Assembly: GCA_002400415.1 (NCBI GenBank) | Contig: DGQP01000003.1 | Location: 1 to 64,000, forward strand | Direction: 5' to 3' | Length of the DNA: 64,000 nucleotides | Origin: Chitinophagaceae bacterium UBA4411 | GTDB lineage: Bacteria > Bacteroidota > Bacteroidia > Chitinophagales > Chitinophagaceae | Position numbers and translations under genes: made by a program | The notes under the pieces: model-generated | Seen by the model: only the letters and a program-made list of their open reading frames with translations | Database searches by the model: none | Told to the model about the DNA's origin: nothing | Part shown: positions 33,540 through 42,981 of the stretch, piece after piece | Position numbering within the stretch: position 1 is the stretch's first letter | Layout of the letters: each line of letters begins with the position of its first letter

Positions 33540-35741
33540 ATGCCTAAGAGGTGGTCTGTATTAAAAAATCTCATTAATGGATGTGAGCTGAAGGAAGATC
33601 TTTTCCTGTCATTGATAAATGAAGACGGTGTTATTCTGTCAGCAAATGCAAATATGCAGAAGACACTGCATATCAAGAACCCTAAGGAAGAAGCTGTGAG
33701 TTTTTACAGTTTTCTGCACCCCGAACATATTACTGCTTTTAAAGCCGCCATTGAACAGTCGAGGACCCAAAATACTCCTTCTTCGGCTGAACTATATTTG
33801 AAGAACGGCTACTACCATCCTATGAAATGGCAGATCAACTATATTGAAAATCCCGGTATCGGGAAGGGGGATTTTCTTTGTGTTGGTTACAAATTACTGG
33901 ATGATGAACGATTGATGCAGTTTAATAAATTGGGAGAACAGAATTACCAGGCTATCGTTGAAGGATTGAATGCAGGAGTTCTTTTCCAGGACTACAATGG
34001 TGAACTAATAGCTGCCAATAAAAAAGCGGCTGAGATATACGGGACAACACTTGAACGGTTATACCAGCTTACAGATATAAGAAAACACTGGAATGAATCA
34101 TGGGAAGTGTGCACGGAAGATGGTGAAAAAATTGATTTTGATGATACCCCCTTTATGAGGGCACTGGGTACAGGAAAAGCGGTGGCGGAAGTATTGTGTA
34201 TAAAGCTGCGGGATGGACAAAGAAAGCATATCCTGTATAATTCCCAGCCTTTATTCAACGCGGGGGAGACCATTCCTTTTTCAGTAGTGTCAAATATTGT
34301 GGATGTTACCAGGGAAAAGACGCTGTCCTGGGAAATGCAGGAGAGAGACATGCTCTTTCGTTCTTTCCTGGAAAAAACACCCACCTTGTCCTGGGTGGTT
34401 GATGAATCTGCTACATTACTATTTGCAAGTACTTCTTTCTACCGGTATTTCGGTTTGAAGGAAGAAGAGTCTGTCAATAAAAATATATTAGCACTTATTC
34501 CTTCTGCGGTAGGGGAAGCTCTTCATGATAAACACCTGCAGGTACTGGAAACAGGAGTGTCATTAGAGACCATAGAGAAGATGAAATGGTCTGATGGGAC
34601 TAATTTTGTTTTCCATATTAACCTTTTCCCGATTCAGGGCATTGCAAATAAAAAAATGGTAGGCGGTCATGCCGTAAACATGGCTGAAAAATTTGCTACA
34701 GAAAAAAAACTGAGGGAGGCCAATGAACGCCTGTTATTATTAAGCCGTGCGACGACAGATGCTATCTGGGAATGGGATATGCAAACCGGGTATATTTTCC
34801 GGAATGATGCCCTGATGGATATGGTGGGATATCATGCCGAAGATTCGAAAGGTTTGTCCTGGTGGCTCCGCCGGATCCATCCTGAAGACAGGAACAGGCT
34901 TAGTGATATTATAAAAGAGGCTACGGATAAAGGACAGCACTCATGGGAAGATCAGTACCGTTTTAAATGTGCGGACGGAACCTATAAGCATGTGCAGGAC
35001 AAAGGGTATGTGGTGTATGAGAACGGTTTGCCTGTAAAAATGATCGGCTCTTTACAGGATATTACTGAATTGAAAGAATTGGAAGGACAATTGGTGGAGG
35101 AAAAACTGCAACGGCAAAAGGAGATATCAGAAATGGTGATCAAAGTGCAGGAAAAAGAAAGAACAAGAATAGGTCATGAACTGCATGATAATGTGAACCA
35201 GATATTATCTACAGCAAAGCTGTTTATGGATATGGTGACCCCGTCATCAGCTGATGAAACAACTTTTAAGGCAAAGGGTATTGAATACCTGGTTTCAGCC
35301 ATTGAGGAAATACGAAAATTATCAAGAGAACTGGTGGTGCCCCATTTGAAGGAAAATGGACTGGTTGATAGCGTGAAATTGCTTATTGAAGATATCAGTA
35401 TATCGAGCTCGCTGAATATCCGGTTTACACATGATCATGAAAATGAATTGCTGAGCTCGGGAAAAAAAATCACTTTATTCAGGATTGTCCAGGAACAAAT
35501 GAAAAATATCCTCAAATACAGCAAGGCTAAGCAAGTAGATATTTACCTGGAATGTAAAGATGATAATGTTCACCTGACTATCAAGGATGATGGGGTTGGC
35601 TTTGACCCCAAACAGTATCATAAGGGTATTGGACTGTCAAATATTCATGACAGAACAAGGTTCTATAACGGGATTGTGGATGTACAGTCTTCGCCAGGAA
35701 AAGGCTGTACGTTGAATATATCTATACCCACCGCGGATTGA
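33540..35741 (+). CDS. soluble PAS-domain sensor histidine kinase (HisKA_3)
   Basis: A 733-aa kinase without membrane helices. Four PAS-like domains start at about residues 19, 138, 270 and 395; the last is the PAS_3 type (TTDAIWEWDMQTGYIFRND). The HisKA_3 helix RTRIGHELHDNVNQIL places the phosphoacceptor at His549. The ATPase domain has FRIVQEQMKNILKYSKA, IKDDGVGFD and GIGLSNIHDR. It is the last gene of the signalling cluster and is transcribed just after the REC-only gene. It ends 14 bp from the convergent his operon. Confidence 0.94.
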   Translation: MPKRWSVLKNLINGCELKEDLFLSLINEDGVILSANANMQKTLHIKNPKEEAVSFYSFLHPEHITAFKAAIEQSRTQNTPSSAELYLKNGYYHPMKWQINYIENPGIGKGDFLCVGYKLLDDERLMQFNKLGEQNYQAIVEGLNAGVLFQDYNGELIAANKKAAEIYGTTLERLYQLTDIRKHWNESWEVCTEDGEKIDFDDTPFMRALGTGKAVAEVLCIKLRDGQRKHILYNSQPLFNAGETIPFSVVSNIVDVTREKTLSWEMQERDMLFRSFLEKTPTLSWVVDESATLLFASTSFYRYFGLKEEESVNKNILALIPSAVGEALHDKHLQVLETGVSLETIEKMKWSDGTNFVFHINLFPIQGIANKKMVGGHAVNMAEKFATEKKLREANERLLLLSRATTDAIWEWDMQTGYIFRNDALMDMVGYHAEDSKGLSWWLRRIHPEDRNRLSDIIKEATDKGQHSWEDQYRFKCADGTYKHVQDKGYVVYENGLPVKMIGSLQDITELKELEGQLVEEKLQRQKEISEMVIKVQEKERTRIGHELHDNVNQILSTAKLFMDMVTPSSADETTFKAKGIEYLVSAIEEIRKLSRELVVPHLKENGLVDSVKLLIEDISISSSLNIRFTHDHENELLSSGKKITLFRIVQEQMKNILKYSKAKQVDIYLECKDDNVHLTIKDDGVGFDPKQYHKGIGLSNIHDRTRFYNGIVDVQSSPGKGCTLNISIPTAD

Positions 35742-35755
35742 CAGGCAGCCGGTAT

Positions 35756-36346
35756 TTATTTATGCCGCCCGGCCAGTATAGCAATAATATCATTCAGCCG
35801 GTAACCTTTAGCTTGTAATAAAACGAGATAGTGAAAAAGAAGATCAGCTCCTTCGTTCAGGAATTTATCTTCATCATTGTCTTTGCTTTCGATAACCAGT
35901 TCAACAGCTTCTTCGCCTACTTTTTGAGCTATCTTGTTGATGCCTTTGGCAAAAAGTGAGGATGTATACGAAGTGGCACCCGGGTTGTCTTTCCGGTTTT
36001 TTATTACCTGTTCCAGTTTTCCCAGCGAAAAGCCTGTGTTTTTTTCATTAAAACAGGTGTCAGCCCCGGTATGGCAGACCGGGCCGAGTGGTTCAGCTTT
36101 GATGAGCAGCGTGTCGTTGTCGCAGTCGGTAAGTATTTCTTTTACCAATAAGAAATTTCCCGATGTTTCTCCTTTTGTCCAGAGCCGCTGTTTGCTGCGA
36201 CTGTAAAAAACCACTTTCCCTTCTTTCCTGGTTTGCCCGTAAGCTTCTTCATTCATAAAGCCGAGCATTAATACGGTATGGGATACATGGTCCTGGATTA
36301 TAACCGGGACAAGGCCGTCTGTATATTTTGAAAAATCAGGGTTCAT
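35756..36346 (-). CDS. hisIE: bifunctional phosphoribosyl-AMP cyclohydrolase / phosphoribosyl-ATP pyrophosphatase
   Basis: A 196-aa fusion doing steps 2 and 3 of histidine synthesis. The HisI half (about 1-105) has SRSKQRLWTKGETSGNFL and the zinc-site PVCHTGADTCF. The HisE half (about 110-196) has the MazG-like helix EEAVELVIES. It is the last gene of the operon and its start overlaps the hisF stop by 4 nt. Confidence 0.97.
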   Translation of the reverse strand: MNPDFSKYTDGLVPVIIQDHVSHTVLMLGFMNEEAYGQTRKEGKVVFYSRSKQRLWTKGETSGNFLLVKEILTDCDNDTLLIKAEPLGPVCHTGADTCFNEKNTGFSLGKLEQVIKNRKDNPGATSYTSSLFAKGINKIAQKVGEEAVELVIESKDNDEDKFLNEGADLLFHYLVLLQAKGYRLNDIIAILAGRHK

Positions 36347-37098
36347 AATCTAACAGGTATTTGTTGTTCAGCTAAATATTTTTTCAGATCAGGAATTGCT
36401 ATTTCTTTAAAATGAAAGATACTGGCTGCCAGGGCTGCATCTGCGCTGGCAAGGTGAAAAACTTCAGTAAAATGCTCCATCGTTCCGGCGCCCCCGGATG
36501 CAATAACAGGTACATGAACAGCTGTTGAAACCGCCCGGGTAATATCAATCGCAAACCCGTTTTTTGTACCATCGTTTTCCATCGAAGTCAGCAGTATTTC
36601 CCCGGCACCTCTTGCTGTAACTTCTTTGGCCCAGCCAATTGCTGAAAGGGTAGTGGGAGTTCTGCCGCCGTGAGTTACCACAGTCCATTCAGCATTGATG
36701 ATTTTGGCATCAATAGCCACTACCACACACTGGCTGCCGAAATTTGTTGCCAGTTCATCAACCAGGTCTGGATTTTTTACCGCAGAAGTGTTAACAGATA
36801 TTTTATCTGCCCCGTTTTCTAACAGCACACTAACATCTTCAGTACTGTTGATGCCTCCTCCCACTGTAAAAGGGATGTTTATATGTGTGGCAATATCCCT
36901 GACCAGCCGTGCCAGTGTTTTTCTTTTTTCAGTCGTGGCTGTGATATCAAGAAAGACTAATTCATCAGCACCTTCTTCACAATACCGCATGGCCAGTTCA
37001 ACAGGGTCGCCTGCATCACGCAATTGAACAAAATTGGTCCCTTTGACAGTTCTGCCATCCTTAATGTCAAGACAGGGTATGATGCGTTTGGTTAACAT
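36343..37098 (-). CDS. hisF: imidazole glycerol phosphate synthase cyclase subunit
   Basis: A 251-aa (beta/alpha)8 barrel that works with HisH to make IGP and AICAR. Catalytic Asp11 lies in IPCLDIKDGRTVKG, and the second acid lies in VVVAIDAK. The phosphate loops TVGGGI, ISVNTSA and ASGGAG are present. The length is normal. It sits 3 bp after hisA and overlaps hisIE by 4 nt. Confidence 0.98.
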   Translation of the reverse strand: MLTKRIIPCLDIKDGRTVKGTNFVQLRDAGDPVELAMRYCEEGADELVFLDITATTEKRKTLARLVRDIATHINIPFTVGGGINSTEDVSVLLENGADKISVNTSAVKNPDLVDELATNFGSQCVVVAIDAKIINAEWTVVTHGGRTPTTLSAIGWAKEVTARGAGEILLTSMENDGTKNGFAIDITRAVSTAVHVPVIASGGAGTMEHFTEVFHLASADAALAASIFHFKEIAIPDLKKYLAEQQIPVRL

Positions 37099-37101
37099 TA
37101 G

Positions 37102-37818
37102 TTACAAAAAGCGTTTTAAATCATGTAATGAAATCCGGTTCTCATAAAGGGCTTTACCGATGATAGCCCCATCGCAGCCAACCTGCCGTAAATCTTCCAG
37201 CTCAGCCAGCGTAGTAACACCTCCGCTGGCAATAAGGCCGATCGACGGGTGCCGGTTCAGTATTTTTCTGTACAGGCTGGTGGCAGGTCCCTGCAGTAAC
37301 CCATCTTTATTGACATCGGTACAGAAAAACTGTCTTACCCCTTTTACTTTATACTTTTCCACCAGGTCAAAAACTGTCAGCGATGTTGTTTCTGTCCATC
37401 CCTTTATTACGATCGCTTCGTTTTTTACATCAGCACCAATAATGAAACGTTCTGCTCCAAAAGCCAGCAACCAGCCGGAAAAGGTGAGTTCATCTTTTAC
37501 AGCAATACTTCCAATGGAAGCAAAGGCTGCTCCGGAATTAAAAGTAATCTCCAGGTTTTCCTGTGTGCTGATGCCACCGCTGAAGTCAATGACCAGCTGG
37601 GTTTTCCCGGCAATTCTTTCCAATACTTTCCAATTTTTCACCTGGCCGGCTTTGGCACCATCCAGGTCAACAAGGTGCAGCCTTTTTAACCCGGCATCTT
37701 CAAATTGTTTAGCTGCTTCCAGCGGGTCGCTATTATAGATCGTTTGCTGATTATAATCACCTTTTGTTAGCCGGACACATTTCCCGTCAATGATATCTAT
37801 GGCTGGTATGATCGTCAT
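37102..37818 (-). CDS. hisA: ProFAR isomerase (HisA)
   Basis: A 238-aa barrel enzyme isomerising ProFAR to PRFAR. It is a paralogue of HisF, with the N-terminal IPAIDIIDGKCVRL holding the catalytic Asp8. Other conserved segments are HLVDLDGAK, DFSGGI, TDVNKDGLLQGP and ASGGV. It starts 4 nt inside the hisH stop and is followed by hisF. Confidence 0.97.
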   Translation of the reverse strand: MTIIPAIDIIDGKCVRLTKGDYNQQTIYNSDPLEAAKQFEDAGLKRLHLVDLDGAKAGQVKNWKVLERIAGKTQLVIDFSGGISTQENLEITFNSGAAFASIGSIAVKDELTFSGWLLAFGAERFIIGADVKNEAIVIKGWTETTSLTVFDLVEKYKVKGVRQFFCTDVNKDGLLQGPATSLYRKILNRHPSIGLIASGGVTTLAELEDLRQVGCDGAIIGKALYENRISLHDLKRFL

Positions 37819-38414
37819 AATGATAGACTGAGAAAATTTTTAAGTAACTCTTCTCCGGCTTTGGCGCTTTTCTCCGGGTGAAACTGTACTCCGTAAAAAT
37901 TATTTTTTCTTAAAGCTGAACTATAGGGCTTTATATAGTTGGTAGTGGCAATGCTGTAAGGGCTCTGATCTGCATAATATCCATGGACAAAATAGCAGTA
38001 GCTGTTGCCGCTGATGTTAGTGAACAGTTCTGTTTTCAGATCATAAATCGTATTCCAGCCGATTTGGGGCACTTTGAACTGCTTTTCTGCCGGTGTGAAT
38101 TTTCTGACCCTTACATTCTCATATATTCCAAGACAGGCGGTATCATTCTCTTCTGAATGTTCACAAAGTAATTGCATGCCCAGGCAGATACCTAAAACAG
38201 GTTGTTGTAATGAAACAATCAGTTTATCCAGCTCTCTTTCTTTTAAATAGCTCATTGCTGTGCTGGCTTCGCCCACACCGGGGAAAATAACCTTATCTGC
38301 TGCTTGTATCAATAAAGGATCATCCGTTACAGTAGCTTTAATGCCAATCCTTTCCAAAGCGAAAAGGACAGACCGGATATTGCCGGCGTTATATTTGATA
38401 ATAACTACATTCAT
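37815..38414 (-). CDS. hisH: imidazole glycerol phosphate synthase glutaminase subunit
   Basis: A 199-aa class I glutamine amidotransferase that feeds ammonia to HisF. Nucleophile Cys77 is in LGICLGMQLL, and the His/Glu pair is in GVQFHPEKS near residue 180. The N-terminal KYNAGNIRSV is typical of HisH. It lies 1 bp after hisB. Confidence 0.98.
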   Translation of the reverse strand: MNVVIIKYNAGNIRSVLFALERIGIKATVTDDPLLIQAADKVIFPGVGEASTAMSYLKERELDKLIVSLQQPVLGICLGMQLLCEHSEENDTACLGIYENVRVRKFTPAEKQFKVPQIGWNTIYDLKTELFTNISGNSYCYFVHGYYADQSPYSIATTNYIKPYSSALRKNNFYGVQFHPEKSAKAGEELLKNFLSLSL

Positions 38415-38415
38415 T

Positions 38416-39555
38416 TTACAGGGAGCCTTTGGTGCTGGGTAGTTGCATGTTTTCTGTATCTCTCCTCACTGCTGCCTTAATAGCTTTTGCAAGGGCTTTG
38501 AAAATGGACTCAATTTTGTGATGTTCGTTTTCTCCTTCCACTTTTATATTCAGGTTACTTTTAGAAGCATCCGAGAAGGATTTAAAGAAATGATAGAACA
38601 TTTCGGTGGGCATGTCGCCGATCTTTTCTCGTTTGAAAGAAGCATCCCAGACCAACCAGGCCCTGCCTCCAAAATCTATAGCTGCCTGTGCCAGGCAATC
38701 ATCCATTGGTAACGTGAATCCATAACGGCCAATTCCTTTTTTATTCCCCAGGGCAAGCAGAAATGCCTCACCCAATGCAATGGCAGTATCTTCAATGCTG
38801 TGATGCTCGTCAATATGCAGGTCACCCTCCACCTTTATACTGAGGTCAATACCACTATGACGGCCCAATTGATCCAGCATATGATCAAAAAAATGAAGTC
38901 CGCTGTTAATTTGTGTTCTGCCGCTGCCATCTAAGTTCAGTTCAATATTAATCTTTGTTTCATTGGTATAGCGGTGATGCCTGATCAGGCGCTGACCAAG
39001 CTTCAGCAGCTCATATATTTTTTGCCAATCCGTGGTTTCAAGTGCCACGACTGATTGCAGGGTCTTTTCATCGTCCTTCACTTCTGCACCACCCAATGAG
39101 CTATCTTCTTTTAACCAGATGGCTTTACAGCCCAGGTTTTTGGCAAGCTGCACATCGGTGATACGGTCCCCAATTACAAAGGAACCGGGCAGGTCATATT
39201 CTTTATTATTGATGTAACTGGTCAGCATGCCGGTACCGGGCTTACGGGTGGGGGCATTATCAGCCGGAAAGGTCTTATCGATATAGACAGCCGAAAATCC
39301 GATACCTTCATTGGCTAAACTCTTCATTACAAAATTATGAACAGGCCAGAATGTATCTTCCGGGAAGGAAGGGGTGCCGAGGCCATCCTGGTTAGTAACC
39401 ATTACTAATTTATAATCCAGTTCCTGTGCAATCTTTTTCATCCAACTGAACATGCCGGGATAAAATTCAAGTTTATCAAATGAATCCAGTTGGTAAGTGG
39501 GAGGAGCTTCTTTAATTAAGGTTCCGTCACGGTCAATGAATAATACTTTTTTCAT
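38416..39555 (-). CDS. hisB: bifunctional histidinol-phosphatase / imidazoleglycerol-phosphate dehydratase
   Basis: A 379-aa fusion of the E. coli type. The N-terminal HAD phosphatase (about 1-165) has the DRDGTLI motif with Asp8 and Asp10. The C-terminal dehydratase (about 190-379) has HFFDHMLDQLGRHSG, DEHHSIEDTAIALGEA and the Mn-binding EGENEHHKIESIFKA. It covers two non-consecutive steps of the pathway. It overlaps the hisC stop by 4 nt. Confidence 0.97.
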   Translation of the reverse strand: MKKVLFIDRDGTLIKEAPPTYQLDSFDKLEFYPGMFSWMKKIAQELDYKLVMVTNQDGLGTPSFPEDTFWPVHNFVMKSLANEGIGFSAVYIDKTFPADNAPTRKPGTGMLTSYINNKEYDLPGSFVIGDRITDVQLAKNLGCKAIWLKEDSSLGGAEVKDDEKTLQSVVALETTDWQKIYELLKLGQRLIRHHRYTNETKINIELNLDGSGRTQINSGLHFFDHMLDQLGRHSGIDLSIKVEGDLHIDEHHSIEDTAIALGEAFLLALGNKKGIGRYGFTLPMDDCLAQAAIDFGGRAWLVWDASFKREKIGDMPTEMFYHFFKSFSDASKSNLNIKVEGENEHHKIESIFKALAKAIKAAVRRDTENMQLPSTKGSL

Positions 39556-40604
39556 GGCTGGTAATCTTTTAAAGCATCTGTCAGTTGTTGATTCTCTTCG
39601 GGGGTGCCGATTGTAATTCGTAAACTATCGGCGCAAAGAATGACTTTGGAACGGTCACGGACAATGATCCCTCTTGCCGCCAAGTGATCATATACAGCTT
39701 TCGCACCTGTCATTCTCACCAAAATGAAATTAGCATCAGAAGGGCAGACCTCCTGCGTGAAAGGCAGCCTGGCCAGTGCGGCGGCTAACCACTCTCTTTG
39801 TTCCACGGTAATCTGTATCCAATCGTTGACAGTAATGATATTGTCCAGTGCGGCCGAGACCAGTTGCTGGGTGGCCGTATTAATATTATAAGGATACTTC
39901 ACTTTGTTCATATAATCAATAACAGGCTGGCCGGCAAAAGCCATTCCCAAACGCAGTCCTGCAAGACCCCAGGCTTTGGACAGGGTTTGGAGAATGACCA
40001 GGTTGGGATATTCCATTAATTCAGGGATAAAGGTTTTCTGTTTGGCATAATTGATATACGCTTCATCAATTACAACCAGGCCTTCAAAATTATTCAGCAG
40101 TATTTCTATATCCGGCCTGCTGATACTGTTGCCGGTGGGGTTATTGGGAGAACAAATAAATACCAATTTGGTGAATGGGTCAATTGCTTCTTCAATTGCA
40201 TCAAGATTGAGCTGGAAATCCGCGGTGAGAGGTACTTTTTTCAGGCTGACATCATTCATCTCCGCGCACACTTCATACATGCCATAAGTGGGCGGGAAGA
40301 TGATCACATTATCTTTTCCCGGTTCACAAAAAATACGAAACAGCAGGTCAATTGCTTCATCACTCCCGTTGCCGAGGAATATATTATCGGGAGGAACGCC
40401 TTTGATCTTACTGATCTTTTCTTTTACGGCCAATTGCAAAGGATCCGGGTAGCGGTTATAATCTTCTTCCAGCGGGGAACCGAAAGCATTTTCATTTGCA
40501 TCGAGGAAAATACGGGCATCGCCGCTGAATTCATGCCGGGCTGATGAATAAGCGGTCATCTTTTTAATGTTATCTCTTACTAAACTGTCCAGGTTGAAAC
40601 TCAT
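39552..40604 (-). CDS. hisC: histidinol-phosphate aminotransferase
   Basis: A 350-aa PLP-dependent class I/II aminotransferase. It has LDANENAFGSP at the start, FLGNGSDEAIDLLFR, CSPNNPTGN and VIDEAYINYA, and the Schiff-base Lys lies in TLSKAWGLAGLRLG. The length is typical. It lies 5 bp after hisD and overlaps hisB. Confidence 0.97.
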   Translation of the reverse strand: MSFNLDSLVRDNIKKMTAYSSARHEFSGDARIFLDANENAFGSPLEEDYNRYPDPLQLAVKEKISKIKGVPPDNIFLGNGSDEAIDLLFRIFCEPGKDNVIIFPPTYGMYEVCAEMNDVSLKKVPLTADFQLNLDAIEEAIDPFTKLVFICSPNNPTGNSISRPDIEILLNNFEGLVVIDEAYINYAKQKTFIPELMEYPNLVILQTLSKAWGLAGLRLGMAFAGQPVIDYMNKVKYPYNINTATQQLVSAALDNIITVNDWIQITVEQREWLAAALARLPFTQEVCPSDANFILVRMTGAKAVYDHLAARGIIVRDRSKVILCADSLRITIGTPEENQQLTDALKDYQP

Positions 40605-40609
40605 CTTTA

Positions 40610-41884
40610 TTACTTTAAACGTATTGCTACCGCATTTTTATGTGCATCCAGCCCTTCAGCAGAAGCCATAGCCATTACTGTAGCACCTATTTGTTGTAAA
40701 CCTTCTTTTGTTAATTGCTGGTAAGTGATCTTTTTCAAAAAACTATCTAATGATACTCCGCTGTACATCGCAGCATAGCCATTGGTCGGCAGGGTATGAT
40801 TGGTGCCGCTTGCATAATCACCTGCACTTTCAGGTGAGTAATTACCAATAAAAACAGAACCGGCTGTGAATACCTGCCCTGCAACGGCTTCAGCATTTTC
40901 ACAAGAAAGGATCAGGTGTTCCGGGGCATACAGGTTCGATAATTCAATGGCTTCATCCCTGTTTTTCAGTAGCACAATCTTGCTGTTTTGCAAAGCTTTT
41001 TCCGCAATGTTCTTTCTTGGCAATTCGCTTAACTGGTTGCTGATTGCAGTAGTTATTTCCGGAATAATATCCCCTGCTGTTGTTAACAGGATCACCTGTG
41101 AATCCGGTCCGTGTTCTGCCTGTGATAAAAGATCTGCCGCCACGTATCCGGGTACAGCTGAATCATCGGCGATCACCAGCACTTCGGATGGGCCCGCAGG
41201 CATATCAATGGCGGTGCCTTGTTGTTGTATTAACTGCTTCGCCAATGTTACATACTGGTTACCGGGGCCAAATATCTTGAATACTTTTGGAATAGTTTCT
41301 GTTCCATAAGCCATTGCGGCGATAGCCTGTATGCCGCCTGCTTTGAAAATTTTAGTCACTCCGCAAACAGAAGCAGCATACAGGATCGCGGGGTTGACAG
41401 TTCCGTTTTTGGATGGAGGTGTGCAAAGAACGATCTCTTTGCAGCCGGCAATTGACGCCGGTACTGCCAGCATGAGCACAGTAGAGAAGAGTGGTGCTGA
41501 ACCTCCCGGAATATATAATCCCACTTTTTCAATACCTCTTGCTTCCCGCCAGCAAACCACACCCGGCATTGTTTCTGTTTTTTTGATCTCTTCTTTTTGC
41601 GAAAGGTGGAATGTTTGAATATTCTTCTTTGCCTGTTCTATTGCCTGTTTTAGTTCAGGTGAAAGCTGGTTTGCTGCGCTGCTTATTTCTTCTTCTGTAA
41701 CCGCCAGCTTCTTTATTACTGCGCCATCAAATTCTTTCGTGAATTTCTTTACAGCCTTATCCCCCTTTTCTTTTACTTTCTGTAAGATTTTTTTCACACT
41801 TTTCTCTAATGAAGAATGATCAGCTGCCGGTCGCTGAATAATCTCCTGCCAAAGCTCTTTTTCCGGATACTTATACGTTTTCAT
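40610..41884 (-). CDS. hisD: histidinol dehydrogenase
   Basis: A 424-aa enzyme catalysing the last two oxidations to L-histidine with NAD+ and zinc. Signature segments are GLYIPGGSAPLFSTVLMLAV, FGPGNQYVTLAK, DMPAGPSEVLVIAD, LLSQAEHGPDSQVIL (zinc ligands Gln and His) and the C-terminal GTNHTLPTNGYA. It is 9 bp after hisG. Confidence 0.98.
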   Translation of the reverse strand: MKTYKYPEKELWQEIIQRPAADHSSLEKSVKKILQKVKEKGDKAVKKFTKEFDGAVIKKLAVTEEEISSAANQLSPELKQAIEQAKKNIQTFHLSQKEEIKKTETMPGVVCWREARGIEKVGLYIPGGSAPLFSTVLMLAVPASIAGCKEIVLCTPPSKNGTVNPAILYAASVCGVTKIFKAGGIQAIAAMAYGTETIPKVFKIFGPGNQYVTLAKQLIQQQGTAIDMPAGPSEVLVIADDSAVPGYVAADLLSQAEHGPDSQVILLTTAGDIIPEITTAISNQLSELPRKNIAEKALQNSKIVLLKNRDEAIELSNLYAPEHLILSCENAEAVAGQVFTAGSVFIGNYSPESAGDYASGTNHTLPTNGYAAMYSGVSLDSFLKKITYQQLTKEGLQQIGATVMAMASAEGLDAHKNAVAIRLK

Positions 41885-41893
41885 GTCCTGCGG

Positions 41894-42754
41894 TTAAATG
41901 ATCATTTTCTCAATAGGGATGATAAGAATGCCCTGTGCGCCGTTTGCTTTCAGTTTTTCAATCACGTTCCAGAAATCATTCTCTGCAATAACAGAGTGAA
42001 TGGAACTCCAGCCTGATTCTGCCAATGGCAAAATAGTAGGGCTCTTCATGCCCGGTAATAATTCACAAATAGTTTTCACCTTATCATTCGGGGCATTCAG
42101 CAGGACATATTTATTGTTCTTGGCTTTTTTTACCGACCGGATGCGGAACAGGAGGCTTTCCAGGATGATCCTTTTCTCAGCTGATAAGTTCTTATTACTG
42201 ATTAATACAGCTTCGGAAACAAGAATGGTTTCGATCTCTTTCAGTTCATTGGTGAACAGGGTGCTGCCTGAACTTACCAGGTCGCAGATGGCATCCGCAA
42301 GGCCGATCCGGGGTGCGATCTCAACAGAACCACTGATCTCGTGAATGGAGGCACTGATATTTTTTTCTTTGAGGTATGCCGTAAGAATACTGGGATAGCT
42401 GGTGGCAATTTTTTTGCCATGCAGGTCTTCTGCTGTCTTCATCGTGCCATTTTTGGGCACGGCTAATGACAAGCGGCATTTACCAAAGCCGGCTTTTTCA
42501 ATACTCTCGACATCCTTGCGGCTTTCTTTTACCACATTTTCACCCACAAAGCCAATATCAGCTACCGCGTCCTGTACATATTCAGGAATATCATCATCAC
42601 GCAGGAAAAAAACCTCAATGGGAAAATTGGCAGCCTGAACCCTTAACTGGTTATTGCCGTTACTGACTTCGATACCGCACTCTTTCAGGAGCTTCATTGA
42701 GCCTTCATACAAGCGCCCTGATTTCTGAACAGCGATTTTTAATGTTGTCTGCAT
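41894..42754 (-). CDS. hisG: ATP phosphoribosyltransferase, long form
   Basis: A 286-aa HisG of the long type, with a C-terminal ACT-like regulatory domain (about 215-286) that binds histidine for feedback inhibition, so no HisZ is needed. Catalytic-domain motifs are IAVQKSGRLYE, DDIPEYVQDAVADIGFVGE, ATSYPSILTAYL and LADAICDLVSSGSTL. It is the first enzyme gene of the operon and lies just after the attenuator hairpin, so it is probably controlled by the histidyl-tRNA level. Confidence 0.98.
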   Translation of the reverse strand: MQTTLKIAVQKSGRLYEGSMKLLKECGIEVSNGNNQLRVQAANFPIEVFFLRDDDIPEYVQDAVADIGFVGENVVKESRKDVESIEKAGFGKCRLSLAVPKNGTMKTAEDLHGKKIATSYPSILTAYLKEKNISASIHEISGSVEIAPRIGLADAICDLVSSGSTLFTNELKEIETILVSEAVLISNKNLSAEKRIILESLLFRIRSVKKAKNNKYVLLNAPNDKVKTICELLPGMKSPTILPLAESGWSSIHSVIAENDFWNVIEKLKANGAQGILIIPIEKMII

Positions 42755-42770
42755 AAATACTTTATTAGCG

Positions 42771-42804
42771 TAAATGAAAAGGGCTTACCCTTGAGTAAGC
42801 CCTT
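42771..42804 (-). terminator. his operon attenuator hairpin
   Basis: Minus strand: AAGGGCTTAC pairs with GTAAGCCCTT (10 bp, across 42779-42804) and is followed by TTTTCATTT. It lies between the His-rich leader frame and hisG, the expected place for a transcription attenuator. Confidence 0.8.
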
Positions 42805-42838
42805 CACTATGTTTATAACATAATACCTTCACGGCCTA

Positions 42839-42886
42839 CTACGGGTGTAGCAAGTGATGATGATGATTATGTGTATGTTTTTTCAT
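42839..42886 (-). CDS. hisL: his operon leader peptide
   Basis: A 15-aa peptide, MKKHTHNHHHHLLHP, with seven His codons including four in a row, ending in TAG. It lies 84 bp upstream of hisG, with the attenuator hairpin between. Slow decoding of the His codons when charged tRNA-His is scarce should favour an antiterminator over the hairpin. A -7-like TATTTTTG ends 10 nt before the ATG. Confidence 0.9.
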   Translation of the reverse strand: MKKHTHNHHHHLLHP

Positions 42887-42896
42887 GATTGAAATG

Positions 42897-42904
42897 CAAA
42901 AATA
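42897..42904 (-). promoter_or_regulatory. his operon -7 element (TATTTTTG)
   Basis: An exact TAnnTTTG match on the minus strand. It implies transcription starting within a few nucleotides of the hisL ATG, so the leader frame may be nearly leaderless. No -33 TTTG is seen at 19 bp. Confidence 0.5.
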
Positions 42905-42981
42905 AGGATTAAATATACAGCCGGGGCGTTTGACTGTAATTTTTTATTCCGGGATACTAATGATTGGTAGTATTTTGTAAG

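Noticed and set aside
37160..37738. 192-aa plus-strand open frame over hisA
   Set aside because: Antisense to hisA, which has all its conserved motifs. The Ser/Pro-rich content is typical of a shadow frame.
42839..42886. His-rich leader as a metal-binding peptide
   Set aside because: Its position directly ahead of an attenuator and hisG explains the His codons better.
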